DNA from: Drosophila miranda | Lineage: Eukaryota; Arthropoda; Insecta; Diptera; Drosophilidae | Reading direction: 5' to 3' | DNA length: 64,000 bases | Assembly (NCBI RefSeq): GCF_003369915.1 | Contig: NC_046675.1 | Coordinates: forward strand, 28,272,001 to 28,336,000 | Program-made: the position numbers and the translations under genes | Shown here: positions 1 through 12,000 of the stretch, in pieces | Layout: each line of letters starts with the position of its first letter | Position numbering within the stretch: position 1 is the stretch's first letter | The notes under the pieces: generated by a model | Database searches by the model: none | Seen by the model: only the letters and a program-made list of their open reading frames with translations | What the model was told of the DNA's origin: nothing

Positions 1-21
1 GAATGCCCCTTCCCATTGCAG

Positions 22-205
22 ATTAGGTTTCTGCCGTCAGAGCGCTTTAAAGTACAAGCACAGCTCCTCCATCCAGGCCACCTCGCGCTTCACCATCCAC
101 GGATCCATCCAGCGGCACGGATCACTCAACTGCAAGATGCAGCAGCCGACGCTCCTGGGCGTGGAGACACAGAGCATGCTGAAGAGCAGCGAGGACTACG
201 TTTAA
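22..205 (+). CDS. Terminal coding exon of an unidentified gene (partial)
   Basis: An acceptor (CCATTGCAG) at 13-21 opens an exon that enters in phase 2 (one leading base), reads 60 codons and ends with TAA at 203-205. The encoded tail is rich in Ser, Gln and His and ends in SSEDYV. A hydrophobic residue at the C-terminus could be a PDZ ligand, which is an inference. No domain is visible and I do not recognise the protein. The upstream exons lie outside the window, on the same strand as the receptor that follows. The sequence after the stop is AT-rich and looks like a 3' UTR. The evidence is the clean acceptor, open frame and stop, and a composition unlike the flanking DNA. Confidence 0.5.
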
Positions 206-757
206 ACTGAAGCTTATGTATTCTGAATACACCTGTTCTTCTACCTGTTTGTGATATATGTATACATTGTATCTGTAATCTCTTAGCTCTCTCTACACTA
301 ATTGTAGTTCTGTTACGTTACGTTACGTTAAGTTTTTTGTTAGCTGTGCCAGTATTGTTGCATCCTCCCATTACCTATTGCATATATTGTACCCTCTAAG
401 ACTAAAGGTTTCTAAGATTAAGGTTCCTTCTAAAGTTATCTGATGCCTAAAGCGGAAAGTATTTCTAAAGTTTTCAATGGATTACCATGGAATATGCTAT
501 GCTGTATACGATTGTTGTTGTGCATATTCAAATATATCGTTCAAATGTGACGTTCAATATGATGTTCTCATTAAATAGATTGGAAAACGAGCCAGCATTT
601 CCACTGCATTGCCCCTGGCCATCGTTTGATTCTCAAGAAAAGTTTTACCGCTTGCCGTTTGAAAATGTATCGTCAGGGTTGATATCGATAGGCTGAATAA
701 GTGCACAGCGCACTCTGGCGGTTGGTTTAAGCGCAGCGTTGCCACACCTACGCATAA
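206..757 (+). other. Probable 3' UTR and short intergenic spacer
   Basis: AT-rich sequence follows the stop codon at 205, including a small tandem GTTAC repeat near 312-330. No coding signal is seen. The distal part carries a DRE-type site and a GTTGCCACAC word that look like a small promoter region. Confidence 0.4.
683..690. promoter_or_regulatory. DRE-like site (TATCGATA)
   Basis: A perfect DREF/BEAF palindrome, TATCGATA, sits about 70 bases before the ATG at 758 that opens the decayed-looking exon fragment. DREF sites mark housekeeping promoters in Drosophila, so this could be the promoter of that fragment or a boundary element. A single 8-mer is weak evidence. Confidence 0.4.
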
Positions 758-1529
758 ATGTCTCACTTGAGACGAGGAAAATGTACCAACGGAATTTTGA
801 CATGTTGGCCCTCAGATCTTCGGATCTGGTATAGGGCGCGATTGGTCCTGGTAGCGGCAAGGGCAGCGGCTTACAACGTTCACGCTCGTTTTTGGTCCGG
901 TTCGAGCTATGTCCGGAGCTTTTTTGACGAGATGTTGGCATCCCTGTGGTTCTGTAACGTCATCAACCAGCAAGTAACGGAAAAATGTAACGTGCTGGGA
1001 TGCTCTGCGATATTTTACCTTTGAGTCCACGAGGCCATAGCTGTATTACCAGGATATCTATGCCTTCCACGAGGTGAGTGAAATCAGAGAGATCGCTTTC
1101 AGAACTCTTATTCCCATTGTTCTTTTTCTTTAGCTGGAGGAGTGTGAAATCGATGTGAGACTGAACACCTTCGGAGGGTGTAGGCCCTGCTCCTGCACCA
1201 TCTATGTATATCTCAAGGATTACCTGCAGAAGACCACCGAATACTTTTGGATAGTGCCATTGCACAAGTCATTACGTTTACATAGGATATTTTATATCAT
1301 CTTAGTACGATGTTCCTTAACTTCAGTTGAATGTAGATGGGATTTGATGGTATTCCCCTCCCATGCAATTACACAATTGTTGTGCGGCAATTTTCCAAGG
1401 AAAATACTGTGTTTTTGTTTACGACTCTTCTTCCCGCCTATGCAGTCGGTCCTTACCGGGGTTGGGTCTCCTCTTCCTGGCGGATCAATCAAGCGAAATC
1501 AAGCGTGTTGTATAAATATCTATACGTAG
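758..1529 (+). pseudogene. Exon-like fragment with two short introns, probably a decayed gene
   Basis: Three segments join in one frame across two typical fly-sized introns. Exon A runs to 973, with donor GTAACG. A 67-base intron ends at CCATAG (1040). Exon B, 1041-1073, reads LYYQDIYAFHE. A 60-base intron with donor GTGAGT ends in a T-rich tract and TTTAG (1133). Exon C from 1134 reads LEECEIDVRLNTFGG and continues to about 1255 before composition degenerates; its frame stops at 1529. The splice signals and the composition of B and C look like real protein. Exon A looks poor, and a better-looking reading of part of it lies in another frame that contains stops, which suggests frameshifts. I do not recognise the family. 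It may be a pseudogene, a truncated duplicate or a fast-evolving small gene. Confidence 0.35.
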
Positions 1530-1681
1530 CACACACACACACACACGAACAGGGGCATACGCGTACGCATACGCATATTTGTGCTAGTGCGGCGTTTAAG
1601 TTTAGTTCGGTAATTAAAAGCCAAATGCTAATAAAACGAAAATTTATTAGCATTGTCGGCGAGTAAGTATGTCCCAGCCCA

Positions 1682-1729
<48 letters not shown>
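1682..1729 (+). repeat. 48-base G homopolymer
   Basis: An uninterrupted run of 48 G is followed by AGGAGGAG. Runs this long are rare in Drosophila and are unstable in cloning and sequencing, so the exact length may be an assembly estimate. It could form G-quadruplexes if real. Confidence 0.95.
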
Positions 1730-1730
<1 letters not shown>

Positions 1731-3429
1731 GGAGGAGTGTTTGTTGGGCACACAAACTATGTCACTTTGGAGGCGGATAGGATGGCGGATATGCCCGATG
1801 TGTGTGTCTGTGTGTGTGCCACAATTGCATATGGAAGGAACTTTCGTGGGAGTCGGAATTGTCGTTGGTCTATACATGTGGGTGTTGAAATCCCTATGGA
1901 TTTTTAATGTACTTAATGTGAGTGACAGCCGACGGAATGGGCACGATCGATTTTCGCGTCGCGGCGCGCCCCTCCCCGGCTCCTCTGCGGAGGGGTTGGA
2001 CACCGACACCGACACCGACACCCTATCAAATAAATGTCAACGCAAATCCCCATGCACTCCCACGCACTCACACGTTATCAATTACAGTGTAAACCCATTT
2101 ATTCCCATCTGCATATATGCAAGCCTATTTTCGGTGCTGGTCCAATCCCGTCCCCCTCTGCCCTGCCTCTTCTGGGCGGTACCCTTAACTCCATCGAGTG
2201 TCGCATCCTTTAAAACCCCCGACAAACACAAAGTAAATTCATAATTAATACATTTGCAAAGAGTGATAAAGAAAGAGAAACGAAATTAACGCGGCTTCTC
2301 CAGGCGTACAGTGATCCCTCCACTGAGTACACAGCATACCGGGAACGGAACCCGTGCTATGACCCAAAGCACGGAACGCACACGAAAGGCAGACAGCAGA
2401 CGGCGAACGGAGGGGTGGAGCGGTGGCAAGCGGCTGGCAAATTAGCCAAATGCGTTATTTGGCCGACAAGCAGCTCGCTCAGTCGCTCACGGGACGTCCT
2501 GGCGTTTGGCCGCAAAAAAGAAATATAACCGGAAAAGACCCCTCTCCGCCGACTGCTGTGTGTGTGTGCGTGTGTGTGGGGGCGAGTGTTGGCTTTGAAA
2601 TTGGAAATTTGAAAGGAATTTCCAAAGAAAGCAGGCCATGTGCCAGCAGAACTGATTTACTGGTTAGTTCTCGATGGAACATTGAACGATGCTCTTACAA
2701 TATTGCCAGCCGAAACAACATCTGGCCATAATCAACTGATAAATTTATCAATTAACTTGTCCTGCTATCAGTCGCGGCCAACAGCTAATCAGATTGGGTG
2801 TATCTGTGTGTGTGTGTGTGTGTGTGTGATGTGTGTGTGGGTGTTTTGTGCAACAAGTCTGTGTGTGTGTTTAATCAAATAAATAAGCCAATTAATTGGG
2901 GAATGGATTGCATTTAATGAGAGTCCCCCCTCGGGACGTGCTTCAGGAACTTCTGTGTACATTTCACCTTTGCTCTTAATGGGGCAAAACCCTGCTTGAT
3001 GCCGAATTTTGATGATGAATCATAGAATGAGCCCGTGTGTCTAGGAATTTCGTTTATGTTCGCACTTAATCCACGGGTCTACTGGCACTTTGATTACTCA
3101 GATTTACTCATCTCTCCCGCACCCGTACCCGCACCCGTACCCATACCGAACCGTGTGTTCTATCCAATATCTTTGCCGTGTCTTTCGCTCTCCGCCACCC
3201 ACTCTCTTAATCATTTAATATCAGATTTTTCCAAATATTTTCCAAACAAAGACCTGGAAATGTACGCGCCTAAAGAAAAAAGCAGCATCACAAAAACAAT
3301 AAAAAAAAAATAGAAAAAATTATCAAAAAAAGTATAACTCAGGAATTTTGTTCAATGCCGCCCTGTGTTGATGGTTTTGTTGCTATTTGTGTACTTTAAT
3401 CGACAACAGTAAAAAAACTAAAAGCAATG

Positions 3430-3650
3430 GCAAAGCCGAAGCTGGGAATACCCTAGCGGATGCTCTATGGCAGATTGAGATACGTTTAAGCATAAGCAGG
3501 GGAGAGATAGATGGCCTATAGTCTCTCCTTCAGGGCGTTGCAAGCTTCCCTCGAACTTTGCTATGCCTTCTGCAAGGGTATAGAAATATTGCGCATACGC
3601 TACGTTGACTAGTCCGCTCAGCAGAGGGAGCAACATCTCAGGTTGGACAC
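3430..3650. repeat. Possible copy of a degenerate dispersed repeat
   Basis: Around 3577-3635 the sequence (TGCTATGCC, then AAGGGTAT, then a CGCATACGC-like stretch, then GACTAGTCCGCTC) can be aligned by eye with the reverse strand of about 14860-14910 (TGCTATGCC, AGAAGGGTAT, CGCCATGCGGC, then AATCCTCC). The shared order of words suggests an old dispersed element. No terminal repeats or coding capacity are visible. Confidence 0.3.
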
Positions 3651-3682
3651 ACCGACTGCCGGCGGCCCGACAGCCAACTGTC

Positions 3683-3714
3683 AGTTTGTAATCAACGCGT
3701 GCCAGCGGCAGCTG
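3683..3714 (+). promoter_or_regulatory. Weak Inr-DPE candidate for the plus-strand GPCR
   Basis: TCAGTT places A+1 at 3683. AGCTG occurs at exactly +28 to +32, matching the DPE consensus RGWYV at four of five positions. A perfect DRE lies 113 bases downstream (3796-3803). It lies 1.1 kb before the acceptor of the first coding exon, so it could start the 5' UTR exon. This is suggestive only. Confidence 0.25.
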
Positions 3715-3795
3715 TGCGTGTGCCTAAGAGCCATTTCGGGAGCCATAACCCCAGGTCCCCCGATTCCGTTCAGATCCGTGACATATAGCCATCGA

Positions 3796-3803
3796 TATCG
3801 ATA
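3796..3803. promoter_or_regulatory. DRE site (TATCGATA)
   Basis: A perfect TATCGATA overlaps an adjoining ATCGAT (3791-3796), giving a DREF/BEAF-type site upstream of the first GPCR gene. Confidence 0.4.
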
Positions 3804-4814
3804 GAGACAAAGTGCAGTTTGGATGTGTGCGTTGGCGGGTTGAACAAACCCATTGTGCCCAACCGTGGGGCCAGAGATTAATTACTTAACCATACGATAC
3901 GATACGACACATGTCTGCCTGCGACTAGAGGTGAGGAGATAGTTGAGAGAATTGTATCTGAGAGACAGCTTGAGACCGGTGCAGTGCAACCAGTTTGTGT
4001 TTATCTACGGGGCGTGGAAGAACCTCGGATCCATCATACATATGTATGTGCATTGCAGCTATAGTGTCATCCGATCGAAGGTTGCTCTCGGGCTGGCAAT
4101 AAAACAACCAATTCGTAGGAAATTCCTCTAGCTATGGAATATGGCTCCATGTGTTTTGATTTATTTATTGATTGCCAAACGCTCTTTGAATAAACAGAAG
4201 AATAGAAACAGAAACAGATTTTCGGCCCGCATTCATAATCCCAATCGCAATCCGAATCCGAATCCGTATCGAACTGTAATGGGAATATTAATTGGGGGAT
4301 CATTTAAATATTATTTTCGGGCCGTGCATGTTCCGCTGCATAATTTATGGGACGCTAATTACTTTGTTTCGTGTGCTGTCCAAGGCCAATTACGCTTACT
4401 TATTGCAATTTATGTGGCCGTATGCAGTGCGGCCGTAATTGGAAATTGTGTAAGGCAGCCGTCGCCGGCCACACACTGAGAAACACAGCAGAAGTGTTTC
4501 AAATTGACAGAGCGAACAGAACAGACTATAAAGTGATCAGAGAGTCCTCAAGAATCCCAGAGAATCTTCAAGCAAGATGCGGGATAGTGGGTACTCTACC
4601 ATCAATCATCAATCATCAGCCGATTTCCTATAGAATTCATGAACTTTTACTTGCTGTACTAGCTTTTTCCCTCAGTGTACTGTTTGAATGCAATTCTGGT
4701 GCGTTCTCTCACTCGTCTGGCATTTTTCTAACGACGCCACCGAGTCGGACCCAGCCCAGTTTGTGTTGCCAGTTGATTAAGTGAACCCTTTTCCCACGCA
4801 GAATCAATTTGTAG

Positions 4815-4865
4815 ATGTCCAATACGTACAACTACACCTTGGAGCACACCACAAAGGAGCGATAG
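4815..4865 (+). other. Upstream ORF of 16 codons in the leader of the GPCR
   Basis: An ATG at 4815, just after the acceptor of this exon (AG at 4800-4801), opens a 16-residue frame beginning MSNTYNYTLE and ending TAG at 4863-4865. The receptor start is at 4922 in a different frame. The short peptide contains NYT, an N-glycosylation sequon, so it resembles a receptor N-terminus. It could be a translation-limiting uORF or the remnant of an ancestral N-terminus lost by frameshift. Confidence 0.45.
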
Positions 4866-4921
4866 ACTGTGTCAGCAGGGAGCACGGAGCAGGGAGCACG
4901 GAGCAGGGAGCAGGTGGAACC

Positions 4922-7900
4922 ATGACCATGCCACTGAACAGTAGCAGTAGCGGCAGCGACTTGCCAAGTGCAACTGCCGACCCGCATCAGCCTCAGCCTC
5001 ATCATCATCATCATCAGCAGACCCTGCTGCTCTATTCCGGACTGCTCTCCTCCGCCCTGTCAGCCGCCACCACGGAGGACTCCAGTGTCAGCACGAGTAA
5101 TGCCTTGGTGCTCATTCAGACGACAACCAGTGCCACGACAGCAGCAGCAGGATTGGGAGAATTGGGATCAGGAGCCACATCCATATCCACGCTCAGGGCT
5201 ACGGCAACGGCGGCCGGAGTGCTGGGAGTGCCTTCGGTGAACTCCTATTTGGTGAGCATGGCCTGGCCCAAGTCCCTGGCCGTCGCCCTGTTCCTGGTGC
5301 TCATCCTCGTCACGGTCGTGGGCAACACTCTGGTCATACTCGCCGTGATGACCACCCGACGGCTGCGCACCGTCACCAACTGCTTCGTGATGAACCTGGC
5401 CATAACGGACTGGCTGGTGGGCACCTGTGTGATGCCTCCATCGGTCATCCTCTACATAACAGGTGGGTGGTCAAGCAAATCCTTTGCTGGAAAAGATTCC
5501 ACTTCAATAAGTGTACAATATTTACTCCGCAGGCACCTGGCGCTTCGGATGGATACTGTGCGACATATGGATCTCCCTGGACATTCTCCTCTGCACCGGC
5601 TCCATCCTTAGCCTGTGCGCAATCAGCCTGGACAGGTGAGTGGTGCTCAGGGGGCTGTTCGTAGAGCTAATTTCTTAATTTGTCGTTGATGACTCATAGT
5701 CCATATCCGCAGCCAAAGCTAAAGCCAAAGCCAAAGCCAATGCCAATGCCATGGCCCAGAGCTATCTCTGTGGGATAGGGATAGGAGACAAGGTGCAAAA
5801 ACAGTGCAAAATAATTAATTTGTTGACGTTTTTATTGCCCCTTGACTGTTGCCATTGCCATTGCCATTGCCACGCCAGCGAGCAGCATACCCTTTGAATG
5901 TCCTCCGACACCACAATGGATGAGCAGCAAGGATTGGGTGGGGCTGTCCTTAGTCCACAGTCCACAGTCCACAGTTCACAGTCGACAATCCGTAGTCCAT
6001 CCGTAGTCCGTTGCTTTTGTTGGAAGTTTCAATTACATTTTAATGGCATTTCCAAGTTTTGTGTGCTGCTTTCCCTCTCTGTTTTCCGCTTTCCGCTCTC
6101 CGCTCTGCTCTACTTGGATGGCGATGCCTCACGATTCCTGAGCGACCTGGTCCTGGCCTGGCCTGGCCTGGGCTGTGGCTTTATGAACAACAATATGTCT
6201 GTTTGGCTTTTGTTTTTTGTTTATTGTACTTTTTCTCAATTTCCTCCATTTGCCGTGCGTTTATTGCCTTGCCGTGCCTGGTGGGCCGGGCTGGGCTGGG
6301 CGCTCTCTTTCAGGTATCTGGCCGTCACACAACCCTTGACGTACTCGAAGAAGCGTCGCTCCAAGCGCCTGGCCCTGCTCATGATACTGGTCGTGTGGAT
6401 AACGGCCCTGTCAATCACATGTCCGCCGTATTTGGGCTGGTAAGTAATGCTCCCCAATGCTACCCAATGCCCCCCAGTGCCACCCAATGCTCTTTTTACG
6501 GCCTGCCTCCTCCGCTGATCTGATGCCTCCACTGGCTAATGGTATGGATAGATAACGGCCAACAAAGGCCCCAAAATACATGCGCTTATTTATATACAGA
6601 CGAATTTCCAGCTGCGCCTAAAACATTACGTAATTGCTTCATCTGTTGTTGTTTTTTCTGCTCTTCTTGCACCCATTACACATTGAAGTTTTAATGAGTT
6701 GTTAATGACTTTGTGTGTCGCGCCGCAGTTGCCTCAACTTTTACAGGCCCTGCACAGGCACTCGTATGGTGCATACTCTGAGGCGCCCCAAAATAACCAA
6801 AACACATACTTTTGTACATACCCCTGTCCTTTTGTTTCCTTTCCTTATTCCAGTGCAGTTTCACATTAAAGCCACCGGCTAAGCCACAGCTGCGGCACAT
6901 TAGAAAAACTCTTCTATTTTAACTGGGCAAAAGTGCAATTATGTATAATCAGCAATCCGCACAGCTGCCACCGCAGCATCACTTCGAGAAACAGTTTTAG
7001 TCAGAATTTAATGAAACTGAAGGAGAGAGAGATCTGTTCCCGTTCCGATTGATCGTCTCTGAGCGAGTCGTCGTTGAGCGAGTCGTCTCTCTCTCTCCCT
7101 CCATACGCGCTCTCTCACGAACACCTGAACAGCAAAGAGGCAGCCAGTGGACAGGAACAATCAAGCACAGCAATGGGAGAGACAGTGGAAAGGAACAATC
7201 AAGCACCGAAATGGGACGGGCAAACGGTAGATCGTAAAGAAGGCAACGGAAGACACTGCGAACAATCTCGTAGTGAATTCTGAACAAGTAAATAGCAAAG
7301 CGAGAGAATATAGCTGCTTGTTGTATAGGATATGGGTAGTAATAGATCTGCTCATCCCACATACTGCCCTCCGCGCTGGGCTCCCTTTTGGTGGATCTAA
7401 TTTAACAGGGTTTCCCTCATCAGAGCTCTGCTTTCATCCCAGCTGTTCATTTGGTTAGCTTTGCTTTCCTGGGAATTCGGAATTTAAAAGTCAGTTCAGA
7501 TTTGTGTGGGCTCAATGACCAGCACGAGGAGAGACGTTCGTGCATAAATAAAAGGGGTTCCAGAAGGGAATCTGCGCCACGACTGGCTTTGGACTTAAAT
7601 TCAAATTTCGCTCTGCTTAACTCACTCGGTTGTCAGGGCCCAAGTCCCCAGATCCCCAGAACGCCAGAAGCCCAGTCCCCAATCCCTATCTCCGTCTCCA
7701 TCTCCATTCGCATCCACATTCACGACCGACTACAGACCACACATCCAACTCAAGCTGGAATTCAATTTTCCATTCGCAGGTACGAGGCGGGCAGGCACCA
7801 GGAGGAGTATGTGGACTGTCGCTACAACCAGAACAAGGGCTACGTGGTCTTCTCGGCCATGGGATCGTTCTTCATCCCCCTGACGGTGATGCTGTACGTC

Positions 7901-9041
7901 TACGTCAAGATTGGTTATGTGCTCACCTCGCGCCGACAGCGCATTGTGCGCGATGCGGTAAGCTGTCTCTCTCTTCGTCTCTCCTGCAATGTGTCATGAA
8001 ATTTATCATGCCCCACCGCCATCAGACTATCTCTAACCGCCTGACACACTCTCATCACTCTCCCCTCTCTCCCGCACACTCAAACAGAACTCGGAGCGCA
8101 CGGCGGACTGTGACGTGGATGGCGACAACTTCATCTCCGAGTCGGAGCACTATCACTGCACGCCCACCAAGTGGCTGCCGCACCGGAAGTCCCGCTGGAG
8201 GTTCAACTCGTTGCACGACCAGACAGGCGCAGGCACAGGCACAGGCTCCACTGCCAGCGCGGGCAAACAGTCACTCAAGTGCCCAAAGTGCCAGGAGAAG
8301 ACCGGACAAGTGCCGGACAAAACGCTGACCTTCAAGCATCAGCCCACGTTCTACGAACTGGTGGAGGTCTCCCGCCTCTCCTCACTCATCCACTGCTCGG
8401 CAATTAGCTGCAAGTACGGCGGCCCCTGCATGCATTCTACGCCCTCGGTGCCCTCGGGGCTGCACTACACGGGCAGCCAGGCCTCCTTCTCGGACACCTG
8501 CCTGGGGGGCATGCAGGGATCCAATATGGCCGCCGAGTCGCCATCCGACTCCAAGCCGCAGCCGTTGGACGGAGACTCCAAGGGCGGCTCTCAGGCGGTC
8601 CTGCAGAAGAGAGTCTTCGACATGCAGCACCATTATCAGCAGGGACAGGTGCCGGTGCAGGTGCCCGTCCAGGCCCATCATCATCATCACAGCCATAATC
8701 ACGGCCAGCACAACCCCCACAGGATGCCGATGCGAGTTTCGACCACGAAACGTGATAGTACAAAGACCGCCAAGACCCTGACGATTGTGATGGGCGGCCT
8801 AATTGCTTGCTGGCTGCCGTTCTTCGTCTACTACCTGCTGATACCCTTCCTTCCCCGGCCGGCGGTGCTCGAGGACCTCATGTTCGGCTTCACCTGGGTG
8901 GGCTGGGTCAATTGCGCCATAAACCCCTTCATCTACGCCTTCTACAATCCCGACTTTCGCACTGCCTTCTGGCGCCTCACCTGCCGACCCATCTGCAAGC
9001 AAAAGCGTCCTCCCAACCATCTAGCCATGTTCCGCGGCTAA
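4922..9041 (+). CDS. Aminergic GPCR, TyrR/TyrRII type (tyramine-like receptor)
   Basis: Rhodopsin-family amine receptor of 633 residues in five coding exons: 4922-5462, 5533-5635, 6314-6439, 7780-7957 and 8088-9041, with intron phases 1, 2, 2, 0. It should signal through a G protein at the neuronal plasma membrane. The N-terminus (about 115 residues) is Ser/Thr/Ala-rich with a His run. TM1 is near residues 117-141 (GNTLVIL) and TM2 near 154-176 with its conserved Asp. TM3 carries the amine-binding Asp197 (ISLD) and DRY at 214-216. TM5 reads [10 protein letters not shown] with serines at the ligand positions. A loop of about 230 residues rich in His and Gln follows, then TM6 CWLPFF and TM7 NPFIYAFY. 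The start is the first in-frame ATG after an acceptor at 4801; an ATG two codons later is possible. It is a duplicate of the convergent minus-strand receptor. I think the pair is TyrR and TyrRII but cannot say which is which. An Oct-alpha-2-like receptor is the main alternative. Confidence 0.9.
5636..6313 (+). other. Intron 2 of the first GPCR
   Basis: A 678-base intron separates the TM3 exon from the TM4 exon, with donor GTGAGT at 5636 and acceptor TTTCAG at 6313. It holds small AGCCAA/CCAATG-type repeats (about 5710-5755), TTGCCA repeats (about 5850-5870) and a GTCCACA repeat (about 5950-5975). No exon is seen. Confidence 0.7.
6440..7779 (+). other. Intron 3 of the first GPCR
   Basis: A 1,340-base intron lies between the TM4 exon and the TM5 exon (donor GTAAGT, acceptor TTCGCAG). 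Its start contains an imperfect CCCAATGC repeat (about 6450-6490). No internal exon is supported. Confidence 0.7.
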
Positions 9042-12000
9042 GCTCCCATCCCAGTATCTTGATAGTTGTGCCATAATCTTAGACAATCCAAGCAAGGCTT
9101 CGCTGTGATGGGTTCCCATCCTCAAGCTAAACGCCAGAGTCCTAAGAGATGTATCTTGTCCATGTAGCTTTTAGTGTGCACTAGGCTTTATCCCAATGTT
9201 GCACTATGTAGATGGTTTCTCTAGTCGTCCGGAAGATACTTACTTGTTGGCTCCCCCATCATAGAATATCCAATTAAAGGCAGTATTTATAGTGTATCCG
9301 CATTCAAGGCTATCCTTTGGTCTTAGTTGAGTTATGAGTGCCATCTTCGAGCAGAGACGAATTAATCCTATTTAAGATTTTATAATATATCATAAATATA
9401 TGTATGTGCAGTGTGTGGTGGAAAACAAACCAAAACCGAAACCGAAACCAAAACCGAAACCAAAACCGAAACAAAAGACAAATTATAGTATTTGCAGGGT
9501 CTTTGTTGCCTGACAGCAACTGTTGACTGTCTGGATGTCTGGCAGATGAGATGATGGTATGGGTCCGGTCCAGTAGCTGCCAACGACATATCTGGCGTAT
9601 CCTTTGTGGGTCCGTCCCACGTCCCACATCCCACGGCCCTGCAGGCACTGGCAGAGTCCGGGTCCGGGTCCGGGTCTGGCCAACCCATTTAATGTTTGAG
9701 CAATTGTCCGGAGGAGCACTGAAAGTGAAACTGAAACGGGATTTCAAGCTGCAATTGTGCTGGAAAAGATTTTGAAGTGGACACACATAAAACACAAACA
9801 AAAAAACAAAAAAAAACAAAAGAATAAAAGAAGAATAAAAAGAAAAGCCTTTGTCCCCACTCTAGAATTAGGAAGCACGTTTTTTAGGCCACTGAAGTCA
9901 CTAGACAGACACTTTGTATATTTGTACTATGTACTATATATGTATGCTATACTACTATATATTATATTCTACTTGTTATATTTATAAATGTTCACTTGGA
10001 ATGGATCTCTGTAGGACAGGAAGTTCTTGCAATAAAACTTAAGTTCAACTCAAAGGAAAGTCGAAAGAAGATTATAGCAGATGTTTTCGTGGAAGGACCA
10101 CATCCAGTCCGGCCCTGCCTCCAACTTCTTGCCATAAAAGTTGAGTACGACTCGAGGAAAAGTCCTGTATCAGTGGGGGTGGAGGAGGCGGAGGAGCACT
10201 GCAATTTTCCTCGCAGCCTTGGCTTCTTCTTTTTTTGCTTCTTGTGTGTGATTTATGATTGGAAGTGGTAACCCAGTGGCCGCCACTAAGTTGTTTACCG
10301 CAACGAGAACGGAAGCGAAAGAAACGCTGAATCAGCCGGCCACGTCTGGGATTACGGCTCTCCGGGCTTTGACTCCGTCTCCGGGCAGCCAGCTGGCGGG
10401 CTGCGTGGCGATACATTAATTTAGCTGGAAATAAGGCGTGAAAAAAAGATGCGGTCATCATAATTACGAGCCCACGAGGAAGGGGAGGAGGAGCTGCCAC
10501 ACCACACACAAGCGCGCAGGGAACACACATGCGATTCACATGCGGAATGGCATGCATATGTGTGGCAGGTGGTGGCAGGTGGAGCACGGGGACTCTTTGC
10601 CTCTAATGAATTGCAACACATTTCGCTGTCACATTTCACATTTCACTTTCGAGTCGAGCTCGGCGGAAACAGGAACAGGTGCCTCAGCACCAGAAGCGGT
10701 CCGGTCCCCTAATGCCCCATGTCAGCGACAAGTCAGCGGCCTCTGAGAATCCTCGCTGAGAATAAAATACCCTCGCACACCCAACACTGCACTGTAATTT
10801 GGGGGTTTTTTCGAGGGCGCTTGATATCGCATAATGTGTTAAATTAAATGGGAGCCCGGGCTGTGGGTCCCTGGTCCCTGGTCCCTCCTATTTTTAGCCA
10901 GGTGCCGACAGGGTGCTTAGGCTAATGTGGTTTGTTGGCCAAAGATTTTCGGTTATGTCATCGCAGTGGAGAGCAGGCTCCCCGGCAATGCATACAAAAA
11001 CGAAATATATGTACTCGCACATTGTATAGGTATATAGTATATCGATATTTTCAAGCATTTAACAAGTGCTCGGGACAGGAAAAGTTTGCCAATGACAAAT
11101 GCTCCCCAGAATGTTTTTTCGAATGAACTTTTGTTTTACCCGTATTTTCCGCTTGCTTCTTTGTTTTTATCCTCGACGTGGTCGGGTAGGGGGGCCTTGA
11201 GTGCCCCCTTCTCTGTCATACTCTGTCTCTGTCTTGCTGTGCCCCCAAAATCTCGTTGGCTGCAGACGGTGATTCGGGGAGGGGGGGATTCGATCAATTA
11301 ATGTAATCCAACTTGGGCTCGGGCTCAATTAGAGTCTTAAAACTCCATTTAGAGGATGCTCTGTTGAAATTTGTTCTCGTTCTGTTTCCTCCCGGGATGT
11401 GTGTGGGGAGCAGCTCCACTGAAATATTCATAGGGCGACGGCAAGAGAGCAAAGCTGAAAGCGGTCCATATTTATGGTTATTTTTCGCAACAAACACAAC
11501 TTTGCTTTCAAACCGTTCGCCCGGGCCCTCGTTTTGCTTTTTTGTGTGAGGGTTTCCCTTGAATTTGCTGTGCTGGCTAAATATATGTAAATACATAAGA
11601 GTACATCCATGTATGTGCGCTGCAGTTGGTTGTGAATTCAATTTTGAAGCTGTTCAATAATTCACGCCCAACACACACTAAACATTGTTCATGGTCCTCC
11701 GACTGCCGACTAGAATCCTTGAATAACAAAGACCCTCCTCTAGCCCGGAGAGAGGGAGTTGTCTTTTCGATTTGTCTATTTATTTGTTTGTTTTTTTGGT
11801 TTCACAAAAATGATGAACTATTAATAGATATGCAGATTATGCGGATTATGTATATGATATTAGACGCACGCGTACGCCCAGCAGATGAGAGACAGCACTG
11901 GAGGGCTCCTGTGTCTGTTTCAGCCAAAAGTGTGAAACGTCTTTCATCCGAAGCCTCGCACGGCCTGACATGTGAGCTGAAATTCTGGATTCTGGATTCT

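Larger units (their letters stand above)
1530..4801. other. Non-coding region upstream of the first GPCR; microsatellites and repeat remnants
   Basis: No credible coding exon is seen. It holds CA repeats (about 1529-1547), a 48-base G run, TG tracts (2555-2580, 2804-2830), a hexameric GACACC array (about 1998-2022), a possible degenerate dispersed repeat (3430-3650), a DRE (3796-3803) and a weak Inr/DPE candidate (3683). Because the first coding exon of the GPCR begins with a splice acceptor at 4801, the 5' UTR exon and promoter of that gene probably lie here or further upstream. Confidence 0.5.

Noticed and set aside
1653..2244. Polyglycine/polyproline reading frames across 1650-2240
   Set aside because: They exist only because the 48-base G run has no stop in any frame.
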